In this document: in pieces, positions 1-7,244 of the stretch
How the letters are laid out: each line of letters starts with the position of its first letter
Position numbering within the stretch: the stretch's first letter is position 1
Assembly (NCBI GenBank): GCA_015655485.1
Contig: JAATEZ010000147.1
Coordinates: 1-7,404 of the forward strand
Length of the DNA stretch: 7,404 bases
Reading direction: 5' to 3'
DNA from: Lactobacillales bacterium
GTDB taxonomy: Bacteria > Bacillota > Bacilli > Lactobacillales > Vagococcaceae
Notes under the pieces: generated by a model
Database searches by the model: none
Seen by the model: the letters and a program-made list of their open reading frames with translations, nothing else
Told to the model about the DNA's origin: nothing
Program-made: the position numbers and the translations under genes

Positions 1-1089
1 AAAAGTTCCCAGCATGATCCTTCTTTTTACTTCTGCTCCGAAGCCCTCTGAGCGAGAATTAACATAAACATCTTCAAGATTTTGCACATTCTTGGAACGA
101 TAACCGTAACGGATCCCATCAAATCGTTGCAGATTTGAACTAGCTTCTGAAGAAGCAATGATGTAATAAACAGCCACTCCGTATTTAGAATGCGGCAAGC
201 TGACCTCATCAACGATCGCACCTAAAGATTTAAAAGTAGCTATCGCTTTCTCCACTTCTTTACGAACTCCAGCTTGAATTCCTTCCCCAAAATATTCTTT
301 TGGTACTGCAATTTTCATGCCTTTGATATCCTGACCGATCCCGGACATGAAATCCGGTACCGTTCTTCCGGAACTAGTGGCATCTTTTTCATCATAGCCG
401 CTGATTGCCTGCAATATTAGAGCGTTATCTCTGACATTTCGAGTGAGCGGTCCGATTTGGTCCAAACTCGAAGCGAAAGCGATCAAACCAAAACGTGAGA
501 CCCGCCCGTAAGTTGGTTTCATACCAACGATTCCATTAAAAGCAGCCGGCTGACGAATACTGCCGCCAGTATCACTGCCCAATGCTGCCGGAATTTGTCC
601 GGCAGCAACTGCAGCAGCTGAACCGCCTGATGATCCGCCCGGAACTTTCGTTTGGTCCCAAGCATTTTTGGTTTTTTTAAAATAGGAAGTTTCAGTACTT
701 CCTCCCATCGCAAATTCGTCCATATTCAATTTTCCGATAGGGATCAAATCAGATTGATACACTTTTTCCATGACAGTCGCGTCATAAATAGGATCAAAAT
801 TCTCAAGAATCTTACTGGCGGCCGTTGTCCGCAGATCTTTGGTCACAATATTATCTTTGATCCCGATCGGGATTCCTGCTAAGGAATTTTCTTTTGCGAT
901 TCCTTTAGCGTCGATATTTTCAGCCAATTTTACAGCCTTCGCCTCATTCAAAGTGATAAAGGCATCAATTTTATTTTCCGTTTCAGCGATCCGCTGAAAA
1001 GTTGCTTTCGTCAAATCAACTGCAGATATCTCTTTAGAAACAAGCAGATCATGCAATAAAGTTTCATCTAAGCCATATAAGTTTTCCAT
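1..1089 (-). CDS. gatA: GatA, amidase subunit A of Asp-tRNA(Asn)/Glu-tRNA(Gln) amidotransferase (3' end outside window)
   Basis: This is the catalytic glutaminase subunit of the GatCAB amidotransferase. It frees ammonia from glutamine so that misacylated Glu-tRNA(Gln) or Asp-tRNA(Asn) can be amidated in the cytoplasm. I translated the minus strand from the ATG at 1089 and found 363 uninterrupted codons to base 1; the family is usually about 485 residues, so roughly the last quarter lies outside the window. It is a clear amidase-signature enzyme. The Ser-cisSer-Lys triad can be read as K78 (in GIPIGIKDN), S153 (in PGGSSGGSAAA) and nucleophile S177 (in GSDTGGSIRQPA), with the usual spacing. The start ATG shares its A with the gatC stop (TGATG), which implies translational coupling and fixes the start. 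gatB would be expected next, beyond the window. No frameshift or odd residue was seen. Confidence 0.97.
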   Translation of the reverse strand, partial: MENLYGLDETLLHDLLVSKEISAVDLTKATFQRIAETENKIDAFITLNEAKAVKLAENIDAKGIAKENSLAGIPIGIKDNIVTKDLRTTAASKILENFDPIYDATVMEKVYQSDLIPIGKLNMDEFAMGGSTETSYFKKTKNAWDQTKVPGGSSGGSAAAVAAGQIPAALGSDTGGSIRQPAAFNGIVGMKPTYGRVSRFGLIAFASSLDQIGPLTRNVRDNALILQAISGYDEKDATSSGRTVPDFMSGIGQDIKGMKIAVPKEYFGEGIQAGVRKEVEKAIATFKSLGAIVDEVSLPHSKYGVAVYYIIASSEASSNLQRFDGIRYGYRSKNVQNLEDVYVNSRSEGFGAEVKRRIMLGTF

Positions 1090-1394
1090 CAAGCGCCTGC
1101 CTCCCCATCGTCCATGATCGCTGGGACCTTGATATAGCCGTCAGCTGATTCTGGAACATTTTTCATTAATAGTTCTCGGTCCATGCCTGGTAGTGCTTCA
1201 TCTTCCCGCATCACATTTATATTGTCGCTCATATTTGAGGTTACTGGAACTCCTGATGTATCAACTTCTCCCAAAAGTTCTACCATATCGATCACTTCAC
1301 TTAGATGCTCAGTAAATTGATGCAATTCTTCTGGTAAAAATGATAATTTAGCTAATTCAGCCACGTGTTTTGCTTGTTCTTCACTAATTGCCAT
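1089..1394 (-). CDS. gatC: GatC, subunit C of Asp-tRNA(Asn)/Glu-tRNA(Gln) amidotransferase
   Basis: GatC is a small non-catalytic subunit that wraps round GatA and helps hold GatA and GatB together. The product is 101 residues, the usual size. The N-terminal helix (AKHVAELAKLSF, residues 8-19) and the C-terminal segment (MREDEALPGM, then NVPESADGYIKVPAIMD at about 79-95) are typical of the family. A GGAGG Shine-Dalgarno sequence lies about a dozen bases upstream of the chosen ATG. The stop overlaps the gatA start by one base. An extended -10 element 36 bases upstream suggests that gatCA(B) can be transcribed without the upstream pcrA-ligA genes. The reading frame looks intact, unlike the camS remnant just before it. 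Confidence 0.96.
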   Translation of the reverse strand: MAISEEQAKHVAELAKLSFLPEELHQFTEHLSEVIDMVELLGEVDTSGVPVTSNMSDNINVMREDEALPGMDRELLMKNVPESADGYIKVPAIMDDGEAGA

Positions 1395-1429
1395 TGCTTG
1401 CCCTTCCCTCCATTTTTTTCTACTAAACT

Positions 1430-1438
1430 ATTCTACCA
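1430..1438 (-). promoter_or_regulatory. Probable extended -10 promoter for gatCA(B)
   Basis: On the minus strand the sequence reads TGGTAGAAT, a TGn extended -10 with a -10 hexamer one base from consensus (TAGAAT against TATAAT). It lies 36 bases before the gatC ATG, between the end of the camS remnant and the gatC ribosome site. No good -35 is seen at 16-18 bases; extended -10 promoters often do without one. This is prediction from motif only. Confidence 0.5.
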
Positions 1439-1484
1439 CAAAGTTATAACTAGAAAAGTCTCGAACAAAGCTTTCTTATTTATT

Positions 1485-1908
1485 TTAATTAAAAATATGC
1501 AAATGCATACTTTCTTCACCTGATTTTTTGGCTAAAAAAGCTTGCGGACCCTAGAAAAATTGATTTCTATCTCAATATCAGTTCCCATTGTAAATATCGA
1601 TTCAGCTGTTTTCCCTACGTATTGAGTAAAACGAGTGATCTCAGTCTGGCTGTCATATTTGGTTTCGATCTTCACAAAAAGTTTTCCAAGGTACCCTATT
1701 GATAATAAGCCACTCCCGTCACACTACCTAGATTTGGGAAAAAATTCTGAAGGGTGTTCTTAAACAAAGCAAATTTATCATTCAAACCATCTTTGATCGC
1801 TTCGTTCGTACTTGCCGTATCCATTACCGGTAAAGAAATGCAGGTCTCGTCCACACTTTTCCAGTCAGCGGTCGTGACCGCTCTTTTCAAAAGTTTTTTT
1901 AATTTCAT
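1485..1908 (-). pseudogene. camS: Remnant of CamS family sex-pheromone precursor lipoprotein (internal deletion plus two frameshifts)
   Basis: An intact camS encodes a secreted lipoprotein of nearly 400 residues and normally sits between ligA and gatC. Here three frames together cover only its C-terminal third. Frame 1 runs from the ATG at 1908 to a TAG at 1696 (70 codons), with DWKSVDE, then LFKNTLQNFFPNLGSVTGVAYYQ. Frame 2 (1699-1532) continues with LFVKIETKYDSQTEITRFTQYV. Frame 3 (1541-1485) ends with EESMHLHIFN and a stop. From memory, these match in order the end of Staphylococcus aureus CamS: a W followed by LP, the DNLQSYFSNF stretch, ETIGITQYV, and a closing VHIYSN. Residues 1-12 may be the old N-terminus, but no hydrophobic signal segment or lipobox cysteine follows, so more than 200 codons appear deleted. 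Single-base losses near 1697-1700 and near 1540 explain the frame changes. The ATG still overlaps the ligA stop (TAATG), so a 70-residue peptide could be made, but it would not be exported. Confidence 0.9.
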
Positions 1909-3932
1909 TACGAATCACTTTCTTTAAAAGCCTTCATCATCTGCTGCTCATTCCAAATAGCGATTCCCAACTTCTGTGCTTTCGTAAGCTTGCTGCCGGC
2001 TTCTTTTCCAGCAACAACGATATCTGTTTTTTTAGAAACTGTTCCGGTCGTCTTGCCGCCTAAAGACTCAATTTTTTCACTGGCTGATTCTCGTGTATAT
2101 TCTGTCAATTTACCTGTCAATACTACCGTTTTTCCTTTGAATGCTGATTCTATCGCAGCTATTTCAGATTTTTTCACGCCCAAATATTCAAAATTTACGT
2201 CTGCTTTTTCTAATTCTTGCAACAATTCTTGAACCTCCGGCTTTTTAAAATATTGAACGACACTGTCTGCAATGATCCCGCCTAAAGAATCAATAGCCGT
2301 GATTTCTTCAACTGCCGCTTTTTTAAGGCTTCTAAGCGAGCCAAAATACTCTGCTAATATTTTAGCCGCTTTGGAACCTACATGTCTGATCCCCAAACCA
2401 AAAATCAAACGTTCCACCGAATTATTTTTACTTGCTGCAATGGCCTGTAATAAATTATGGGCTGATTTTTCTTTGATTTTATCCAGACTCAAGAAGTCTG
2501 TTTCGGTCAGAAAATATAACCCGGCCACATCCTTGATCAGTCCTTTTTCATAAAGCTGCTCTAAAACCTTCTGCCCCAATCCCTCAATATTCATCGCATT
2601 GCGTGAAACAAAATGGTTCAGTCCTTCTTTTATCTGTGCTTTACACATCGGATTGATGCAGCGCAAAGCTACTTCTTCATCTAAATGGACCAGCCTGCTT
2701 TGACAAACAGGGCAATGTGTGGGCATCGGATACGGTGCACTGTCTATAGAACGTTCTTCTATTAATACACTGGTCACTTCAGGAATAATGTCGCCAGCCT
2801 TATGGATCATTACCGCATCCAAAAGACGAATATCTTTTTCCTGGATCAAATCATAATTATGCAGACTAGCTCTTGAGACGGTCGATCCAGCCAAACGAAC
2901 GGGGGTCATGATAGCCGTTGGTGTCACCACTCCAGTCCTTCCTATTGTCCATTCAATATCCTGGATCACCGTTTTTGCTTCTTCAGCAGGAAACTTGTAG
3001 GCGATCGCCCACTTAGGTGCTTTTACTGTGTACCCTATCTCAGCTTGACTGGAAAACTCATTGACTTTAACTACGATCCCATCAATTTCATAAGGCAACG
3101 TCTGCCTTTTTTCTTGGTATTCTTCTATATAAGTCCATACTTCTTCGATGGAACGGCATACTCTGCGTTCATGATTGGTTCGCAGACCTGCTGCATCCAA
3201 TTGATCAAGTGCCTCCGCTTGAGTCGCGGCTGTAAGTGCCCCAAAATCAGCTACAGTATAAAGAAAAGTACTTAAGTTGCGCGAAGACGTCACCTTTGAA
3301 TCTAATTGCCTTAAACTGCCGGCCGCAGCATTTCGAGGATTGGCAAAAACTTCTTCCCCATTTTCTTCGCGCAACTGATTTAAAGCCACAAAGGAAGCTT
3401 TGGGCATATAGCATTCTCCGCGAACTTCGATCGTCAAAGGCTGCTGCAGATTGATTGGAACCGACTTGACTGTTCTTAAATTTCTGGTGATATCCTCGCC
3501 AACGGTCCCATCTCCTCGAGTCGCCCCGCCATTATAATGGCCATTTTGATATTTTAATGAAATAGCCAGACCATCTATCTTTAACTCACACATGTAGGAC
3601 ACAGCTTTTGAAGACAGTTTTTGGACTCGCTGGTCAAATTCCAACAGATCCCTCTTACTAAATGCGTTGCTAAGGCTTAGCATGGGCTGTTCATGAATCA
3701 CTTTTTTAAAGCCTTCTAAAGCATGGTCCCCGACTCTTTGCGTCGGCGAGTCCAAGGAGACCCATTCAGGAAATTTTTGCTCTAAGTCAACTAATTCTTG
3801 GTACAATTTATCATAGACATGGTCTTCGACTGTCTGACGATCCTTAACATAATATTCATGAGAATATTGATTCAATTGCTTTGTTAATGCTCGTATTCTA
3901 GCTGCTGCCTGCTGATTTTGATTTTCAGCCAT
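1908..3932 (-). CDS. ligA: LigA, NAD+-dependent DNA ligase
   Basis: LigA is the essential replicative and repair ligase. It seals nicks with NAD+ as the adenylate donor. All domains of the 674-residue protein are present in the usual order. Domain Ia, the NAD-binding part, covers about residues 1-75 and includes the YYVKDRQTVEDHVYD stretch. The adenylation domain carries the catalytic lysine K118 in ELKIDG, with EVRGE at 169-173 and DGIVVKV at 284-290. The OB fold includes TGVVTPTA (333-340). The zinc finger is C407, C410, C425, C430, followed by helix-hairpin-helix repeats (about 440-580). A BRCT domain (about 597-672) contains GKTVVLTGKL and ESLGGK. The ATG follows a strong AAAGGAGGG ribosome site whose first A's are part of the pcrA stop (TAAAGGAGGG), so it is probably co-transcribed and coupled with pcrA. 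The stop overlaps the ATG of the camS remnant. No missing residue was found. Confidence 0.98.
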   Translation of the reverse strand: MAENQNQQAAARIRALTKQLNQYSHEYYVKDRQTVEDHVYDKLYQELVDLEQKFPEWVSLDSPTQRVGDHALEGFKKVIHEQPMLSLSNAFSKRDLLEFDQRVQKLSSKAVSYMCELKIDGLAISLKYQNGHYNGGATRGDGTVGEDITRNLRTVKSVPINLQQPLTIEVRGECYMPKASFVALNQLREENGEEVFANPRNAAAGSLRQLDSKVTSSRNLSTFLYTVADFGALTAATQAEALDQLDAAGLRTNHERRVCRSIEEVWTYIEEYQEKRQTLPYEIDGIVVKVNEFSSQAEIGYTVKAPKWAIAYKFPAEEAKTVIQDIEWTIGRTGVVTPTAIMTPVRLAGSTVSRASLHNYDLIQEKDIRLLDAVMIHKAGDIIPEVTSVLIEERSIDSAPYPMPTHCPVCQSRLVHLDEEVALRCINPMCKAQIKEGLNHFVSRNAMNIEGLGQKVLEQLYEKGLIKDVAGLYFLTETDFLSLDKIKEKSAHNLLQAIAASKNNSVERLIFGLGIRHVGSKAAKILAEYFGSLRSLKKAAVEEITAIDSLGGIIADSVVQYFKKPEVQELLQELEKADVNFEYLGVKKSEIAAIESAFKGKTVVLTGKLTEYTRESASEKIESLGGKTTGTVSKKTDIVVAGKEAGSKLTKAQKLGIAIWNEQQMMKAFKESDS

Positions 3933-3946
3933 CGCAGATCCCTCCT

Positions 3947-6232
3947 TTACTCAGCCTTTTGAATCGGGGCAAATGCGGCCAAAAGCCTTTTGATCCCTTG
4001 CTTTGGAAAAGCCACATCCAGCTCCAAGTCTTGCGCTTTTCCGCTAACTTTGACGATCGTTCCCTGTCCCCATGCTTTATGCATCACTTTATCTCCCGCC
4101 TTCCAATCCGCCTGTTCCCCGCCGGTTTCTATCTTGGAAGTCACCTTCGTCTGCTCCGGCTGAACATAACTTGGTTTAAAAACTTTAGGTTCAGCCGCTT
4201 TTTTGAATGCAAGTTTTTGAGAACTGTCATTGATATCCTCTAGCAGCTCTGGATCAATTTCTTTAATAAATCGCGAAGGAAAATTGTACTGGGTCCGGCC
4301 ATAAAGAGTTCTGGAAAAAGCATTTGTCAAATACAATTCTTCTTCTGCCCGCGTGATCCCCACGTACGCTAAGCGCCGCTCTTCTTCCAGTTCGTTTTCT
4401 TCCATCATTGCTCTGGATAAAGGAAAGACCCCTTCTTCCATGCCGATTAAAAAAACCACTGGAAACTCTAAACCTTTCGCCGCATGGAGCGTCATCAAAG
4501 TGACCTGCTCCGGTTCCTCTTCCAAAGTATCGATATCAGACACCAGAGCCAGGTCGTTCAGAAATATCGATAATTTATTCTCTTCTATTTCACTATCCGG
4601 TCTGGTTTCTGCTTCATCCGGATCTGCTGAAATTATTTCCAGATCCGCTCCTGCTTCATAGCGCTTATCAAACTCTTGCGTCACTGTTGAAAATTCTTCT
4701 AAGTTTTCCAGACGGTTTTCCGCTTCCAGATTTTGCTGGTTCTTTAGATCTTCTTGATAACCGCTGCGCTGCAATATTTCATTGGTCAGTTCCGTCACAC
4801 TTAAAAATTCTGTCATCTTCTTTAAGTCTTGGATCATCAGTGCAAAAGCCTCCAGCTCTCTGGCCGCCTTTCCAGAAATATTGGTCAAGTTGACATTCAG
4901 CGCCGCTTCCAAAAGCGACCAGTCATGAAAGGCAGCAAACTCACGTAATTTTTCAACGGACATTGCTCCGATACCTCTCTTGGGTACATTGACGATCCGG
5001 CTAAAGCTCAAGTCATCCTTGGGATTAGCCATAAGTTTTAAATAAGCCAAAATATCTTTGATCTCCATTCGATCATAAAACTTGTGCCCACCGACTATTT
5101 TGTATGGAATGTTGGATTTCAATAACATTTCTTCCATCACACGAGACTGCGCATTCGTTCGATAGAGGATCGCGAAATCTCCATACTTGCGCTGCTGCTG
5201 CTGTCTATGCTTCAAAATTTGAGCGATAACATATTGGCTTTCATCTCGTTCATTTGGCCCCGCATAATATTTGATTTTATTTCCTTCATTATTATCCGTC
5301 CATAACTCTTTTTTCTTGCGATACAAATTATTATTGATCACATTATTAGCCGCTGACAAAATATTTTGAGTAGAGCGATAGTTTTGTTCCAGCAATACGA
5401 CTTGTGCGTCAGCATAGTCTTTCTCAAAATCTAGAATATTCTGCATATCCGCCCCGCGCCAGCCATAAATGCTTTGATCCGCATCCCCAACAACACATAA
5501 ATTCTTGAAACGTGCCGCTAATAAATTCACCAAAGTATATTGCGCATGATTTGTATCTTGATATTCATCAACGTGGATGTAATGAAATTTATTTTGGTAG
5601 TAAGCCAATGAGTCCGGGTGTTCTTGAAACAAACGGATCGTGTTCATAATTAAATCATCAAAGTCCATACTCTGATTTTTACGCAAAGCTTTCTGATAGC
5701 TGTTATAGCATTTCGCAACTATTTTCTCAAAGAAGCTGCCTTGCAGCTCTGCAACTTTTTCAGGTGTCTGCAATTCATTTTTAGCCTGACTGATCGCACC
5801 AATTATAGCTCGAGGATCATATTTTTTGGCATCGATATTCAGTTCCTTTAAAATTTGTTTCATAAGTGTCAATTGTTCTGAGGAATCGACGATCGTAAAA
5901 TTCCGGTCATATCCAATAAAATCTACATCTCTTCTTAAAATTCTGACGCACATCGAATGGAAAGTGGAGACCCAGACATTCTCTCCGCCTTTTTCTAATA
6001 GGCGGTCCACTCTTGCCTTCATTTCTTTAGCCGCTTTATTAGTAAACGTGATGGCTAAAATATTCCATGGATTGACGTCCTTTTCTTCGATCAAATATGC
6101 AATGCGATGAGTTAGAACTCTAGTTTTGCCGCTTCCCGCTCCCGCCATGATCAATAATGGTCCTTCAGTACATAAAACAGCCTCTTTTTGTTTTGGATTC
6201 ATACCTTTTAATAAGGAATGTTCTATCGACAT
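3947..6232 (-). CDS. pcrA: PcrA/UvrD-type ATP-dependent 3'-5' DNA helicase
   Basis: PcrA is a superfamily 1A helicase that works in repair, plasmid rolling-circle replication and removal of RecA or stalled RNA polymerase. The reading frame is open from 6280, but I place the start at 6232 (MSIEHSLLKGMNPKQ, 761 residues). That ATG has an AGAGAGG site 9 bases upstream, and the ATG at 6280 lies upstream of the -10 box. Motifs seen: Walker A GAGSGKT (31-37, K36); motif Ia AITFTNKAAKEM (60-71); Walker B VDEYQDT (221-227); motif III GDADQSIYGWRGAD (249-262); motif IV QNYRST (283-288); motif V LMTLHAAKGLEF (579-590); motif VI YVGITRAEEEL (623-633) with arginine finger R628. The C-terminal domain (about 708-750, GDKVMHKAWGQGTIVKV) is the Tudor-like fold that contacts RNA polymerase in B. 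subtilis PcrA. An acidic stretch at 527-552 appears longer than in Geobacillus PcrA. First gene of the operon. Confidence 0.97.
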   Translation of the reverse strand: MSIEHSLLKGMNPKQKEAVLCTEGPLLIMAGAGSGKTRVLTHRIAYLIEEKDVNPWNILAITFTNKAAKEMKARVDRLLEKGGENVWVSTFHSMCVRILRRDVDFIGYDRNFTIVDSSEQLTLMKQILKELNIDAKKYDPRAIIGAISQAKNELQTPEKVAELQGSFFEKIVAKCYNSYQKALRKNQSMDFDDLIMNTIRLFQEHPDSLAYYQNKFHYIHVDEYQDTNHAQYTLVNLLAARFKNLCVVGDADQSIYGWRGADMQNILDFEKDYADAQVVLLEQNYRSTQNILSAANNVINNNLYRKKKELWTDNNEGNKIKYYAGPNERDESQYVIAQILKHRQQQQRKYGDFAILYRTNAQSRVMEEMLLKSNIPYKIVGGHKFYDRMEIKDILAYLKLMANPKDDLSFSRIVNVPKRGIGAMSVEKLREFAAFHDWSLLEAALNVNLTNISGKAARELEAFALMIQDLKKMTEFLSVTELTNEILQRSGYQEDLKNQQNLEAENRLENLEEFSTVTQEFDKRYEAGADLEIISADPDEAETRPDSEIEENKLSIFLNDLALVSDIDTLEEEPEQVTLMTLHAAKGLEFPVVFLIGMEEGVFPLSRAMMEENELEEERRLAYVGITRAEEELYLTNAFSRTLYGRTQYNFPSRFIKEIDPELLEDINDSSQKLAFKKAAEPKVFKPSYVQPEQTKVTSKIETGGEQADWKAGDKVMHKAWGQGTIVKVSGKAQDLELDVAFPKQGIKRLLAAFAPIQKAE

Positions 6233-6241
6233 GCCCAACAT

Positions 6242-6248
6242 CCTCTCT
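6242..6248 (-). promoter_or_regulatory. Ribosome binding site deciding the pcrA start
   Basis: The minus strand reads AGAGAGG, with 9 bases between it and the ATG at 6232. Two other in-frame ATGs are less likely. The one at 6241 would overlap this site, and the one at 6280 lies upstream of the -10 element and so outside the predicted transcript. Confidence 0.75.
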
Positions 6249-6263
6249 TTTTCAATCTTTTCT

Positions 6264-6272
6264 ATTATACCA
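6264..6272 (-). promoter_or_regulatory. Extended -10 promoter for the pcrA-ligA operon
   Basis: The minus strand carries TGGTATAAT: a perfect TATAAT (6264-6269) preceded by the TGn extension. No convincing -35 hexamer is found 16-18 bases upstream, consistent with an extended -10 type. Transcription should begin near 6257, giving a leader of about 24 bases that contains the pcrA ribosome site. It lies 51 bases beyond the sodA terminator, so the two units are separate. Confidence 0.8.
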
Positions 6273-6323
6273 AATATCATTTAAAACTTCTTTAAAAAAG
6301 AATAGATCTTTCAATTTTTAAAT

Positions 6324-6369
6324 AAAAAAAGGATGAGCGGCTTAATAATAAGCCGCTCATCCTTTTTTT
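6324..6369 (-). terminator. Rho-independent terminator of sodA
   Basis: This is a perfect inverted repeat with two 21-base arms (6324-6344 and 6349-6369) round a 4-base loop. The central GGATGAGCGGCTTA core (14 bp) is flanked by seven A's on one side and seven T's on the other. It starts 12 bases after the sodA stop. The symmetric A and T tracts mean it could end transcripts from either side, but no convergent gene is present here, so I assign it to sodA. Confidence 0.95.
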
Positions 6370-6381
6370 ATTTCTCTTAAA

Positions 6382-6990
6382 TTATTTTGCTTCAGCAAAA
6401 AGATCATTTACTTGATCCCAGTTCACCAAATTCCAGAAAGCCTTGATATAATCCGGACGAACATTGCGATATTTTAAGTAATAGGCATGTTCCCAAACAT
6501 CCAGCCCCAAAACAGGTGTCGCATTATCTGCTAATGGTGAATCTTGATTGGCAGTTGAAATCACTGCTAATTTGCCATTTTTTACAACAAGCCAAGCCCA
6601 ACCGGAACCGAAACGGCCAGTTGCCGCAGCTGCAAATTTTTCTTTGAATTGGTCGAAACTGCCAAATTCCGCTTCGATCGCTTCTTTGATTGCTCCTGTT
6701 GGTTCGCCGCCGGCATTAGGAGCTAATATTTTCCAGAAGAAAGAATGATTCGCATGACCGCCGCCATTATTGCGAACAGCTGTTTTAATGTCTTCAGGTA
6801 CATTGGCTAAATCAGCAACCAGTTCCTCTACTGTCTTTTCACCTAATTCAGGATGCTTCTCAATAGCAGCATTTAAATTGGTCACATACGTATTATGGTG
6901 TTTATCATGATGCAAATGCATCGTTTCTTCATCAATGTAAGGTTCTAGCGCATCGTAAGCATAAGGTAATTCCGGTAGTGAATAACTCAT
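6382..6990 (-). CDS. sodA: Superoxide dismutase, manganese type
   Basis: SodA converts superoxide to oxygen and hydrogen peroxide in the cytoplasm. The 202-residue product spans the usual two-domain Fe/Mn-SOD fold. The N-terminal alpha-hairpin part contains metal ligand H27 in HLHHDKHHNTYV and H82 in GGGHANHSFFW. The C-terminal part contributes D164 and H168 in LDVWEHAYYLKY. G77-G78 and Q149 (in NQDSPL) favour the manganese form, although cambialistic enzymes share these residues and the metal cannot be settled from sequence. The protein reads very like Enterococcus SodA, including PELPYAYDALEPYID at the N-terminus. The ATG follows an AGGAGG site at 9 bases. A sigma-A-type promoter lies upstream and a strong terminator downstream, so it is a one-gene unit. 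No PerR or Fur operator could be recognised with confidence. Confidence 0.98.
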   Translation of the reverse strand: MSYSLPELPYAYDALEPYIDEETMHLHHDKHHNTYVTNLNAAIEKHPELGEKTVEELVADLANVPEDIKTAVRNNGGGHANHSFFWKILAPNAGGEPTGAIKEAIEAEFGSFDQFKEKFAAAATGRFGSGWAWLVVKNGKLAVISTANQDSPLADNATPVLGLDVWEHAYYLKYRNVRPDYIKAFWNLVNWDQVNDLFAEAK

Positions 6991-7039
6991 ATTCTTTGTC
7001 CTCCTATTAATTATTATTCTTGTTTTTTAATACGCTTTA

Positions 7040-7068
7040 AATGTAGCACCTTAAATGATCCATTTCAA
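7040..7068 (-). promoter_or_regulatory. Sigma-A-type promoter for sodA
   Basis: The minus strand reads TTGAAA (7063-7068), a 17-base spacer, then TACATT (7040-7045), with TG one base before the -10 hexamer. This is a good match to a vegetative promoter. Transcription would start near 7033, leaving a leader of roughly 42 bases before the sodA ATG. Confidence 0.7.
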
Positions 7069-7126
7069 AGGATATGCTCACTAATCGCTTATTTTCTTTT
7101 TTACTTCGGTGGAAATGCCCCGATAC

Positions 7127-7155
7127 TTGTATTTCTATAGTAAAAAGCTTACAAT
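7127..7155 (+). promoter_or_regulatory. Possible promoter for the rightward gene at 7340
   Basis: The plus strand has TTGTAT (7127-7132), a 17-base spacer and TACAAT (7150-7155). Spacing is ideal; the hexamers are imperfect. If used, it would give a leader of about 178 bases ahead of the ATG at 7340. I saw no better candidate closer to the gene, but the region is AT-rich and chance matches are likely. Confidence 0.4.
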
Positions 7156-7176
7156 ACTTTCTATACCAACAGAGTT

Positions 7177-7244
7177 AAATCGTTAGACAAAAAAAGAAAT
7201 TAAACTGAGGATCATCTTTTTTAATCATGAACGATTTCTTTTTT
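7177..7244 (+). other. AT-rich leader with two overlapping inverted repeats
   Basis: In one fold AAATCGTT (7177-7184) pairs with AACGATTT (7230-7237), and inside it AAAAAAGA (7190-7197) pairs with TCTTTTTT (7215-7222); a run of six T's follows at 7239-7244. In the other fold AAAAAAGAAAT (7190-7200) pairs with ATTTCTTTTTT (7234-7244). The folds share bases and cannot form together. The pairing is almost all A-T, so either could be weak or accidental. The function is unknown: an attenuator in the leader of the rightward gene, or no function at all. Confidence 0.3.

Noticed and set aside
652..882. Plus-strand and alternate-frame open stretches inside gatA, ligA, pcrA and sodA (for example 652-882, 2272-2553, 4353-4661)
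   Set aside because: They lie wholly within well-supported genes on the minus strand, show no domain or ribosome site I can recognise, and read as frame shadows.
1451..1480. Terminator between the camS remnant and gatC
   Set aside because: Only a weak AGAAAG/CTTTTCT pairing is present, with no T-run after it, so read-through from the upstream operon remains likely.
1696..1908. The 70-codon frame as a genuine small protein gene
   Set aside because: Its sequence from about residue 13 onward aligns to CamS, and the homology continues past the stop in other frames. A broken lipoprotein gene explains it better than a new small protein, though the peptide might still be translated.
6991..7032. 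PerR, Fur or MntR operator in the sodA leader (AT-rich GAATAATAATTAAT on the minus strand)
   Set aside because: It matches the known boxes only loosely and lacks a proper inverted repeat; AT-rich leaders give such partial matches by chance.
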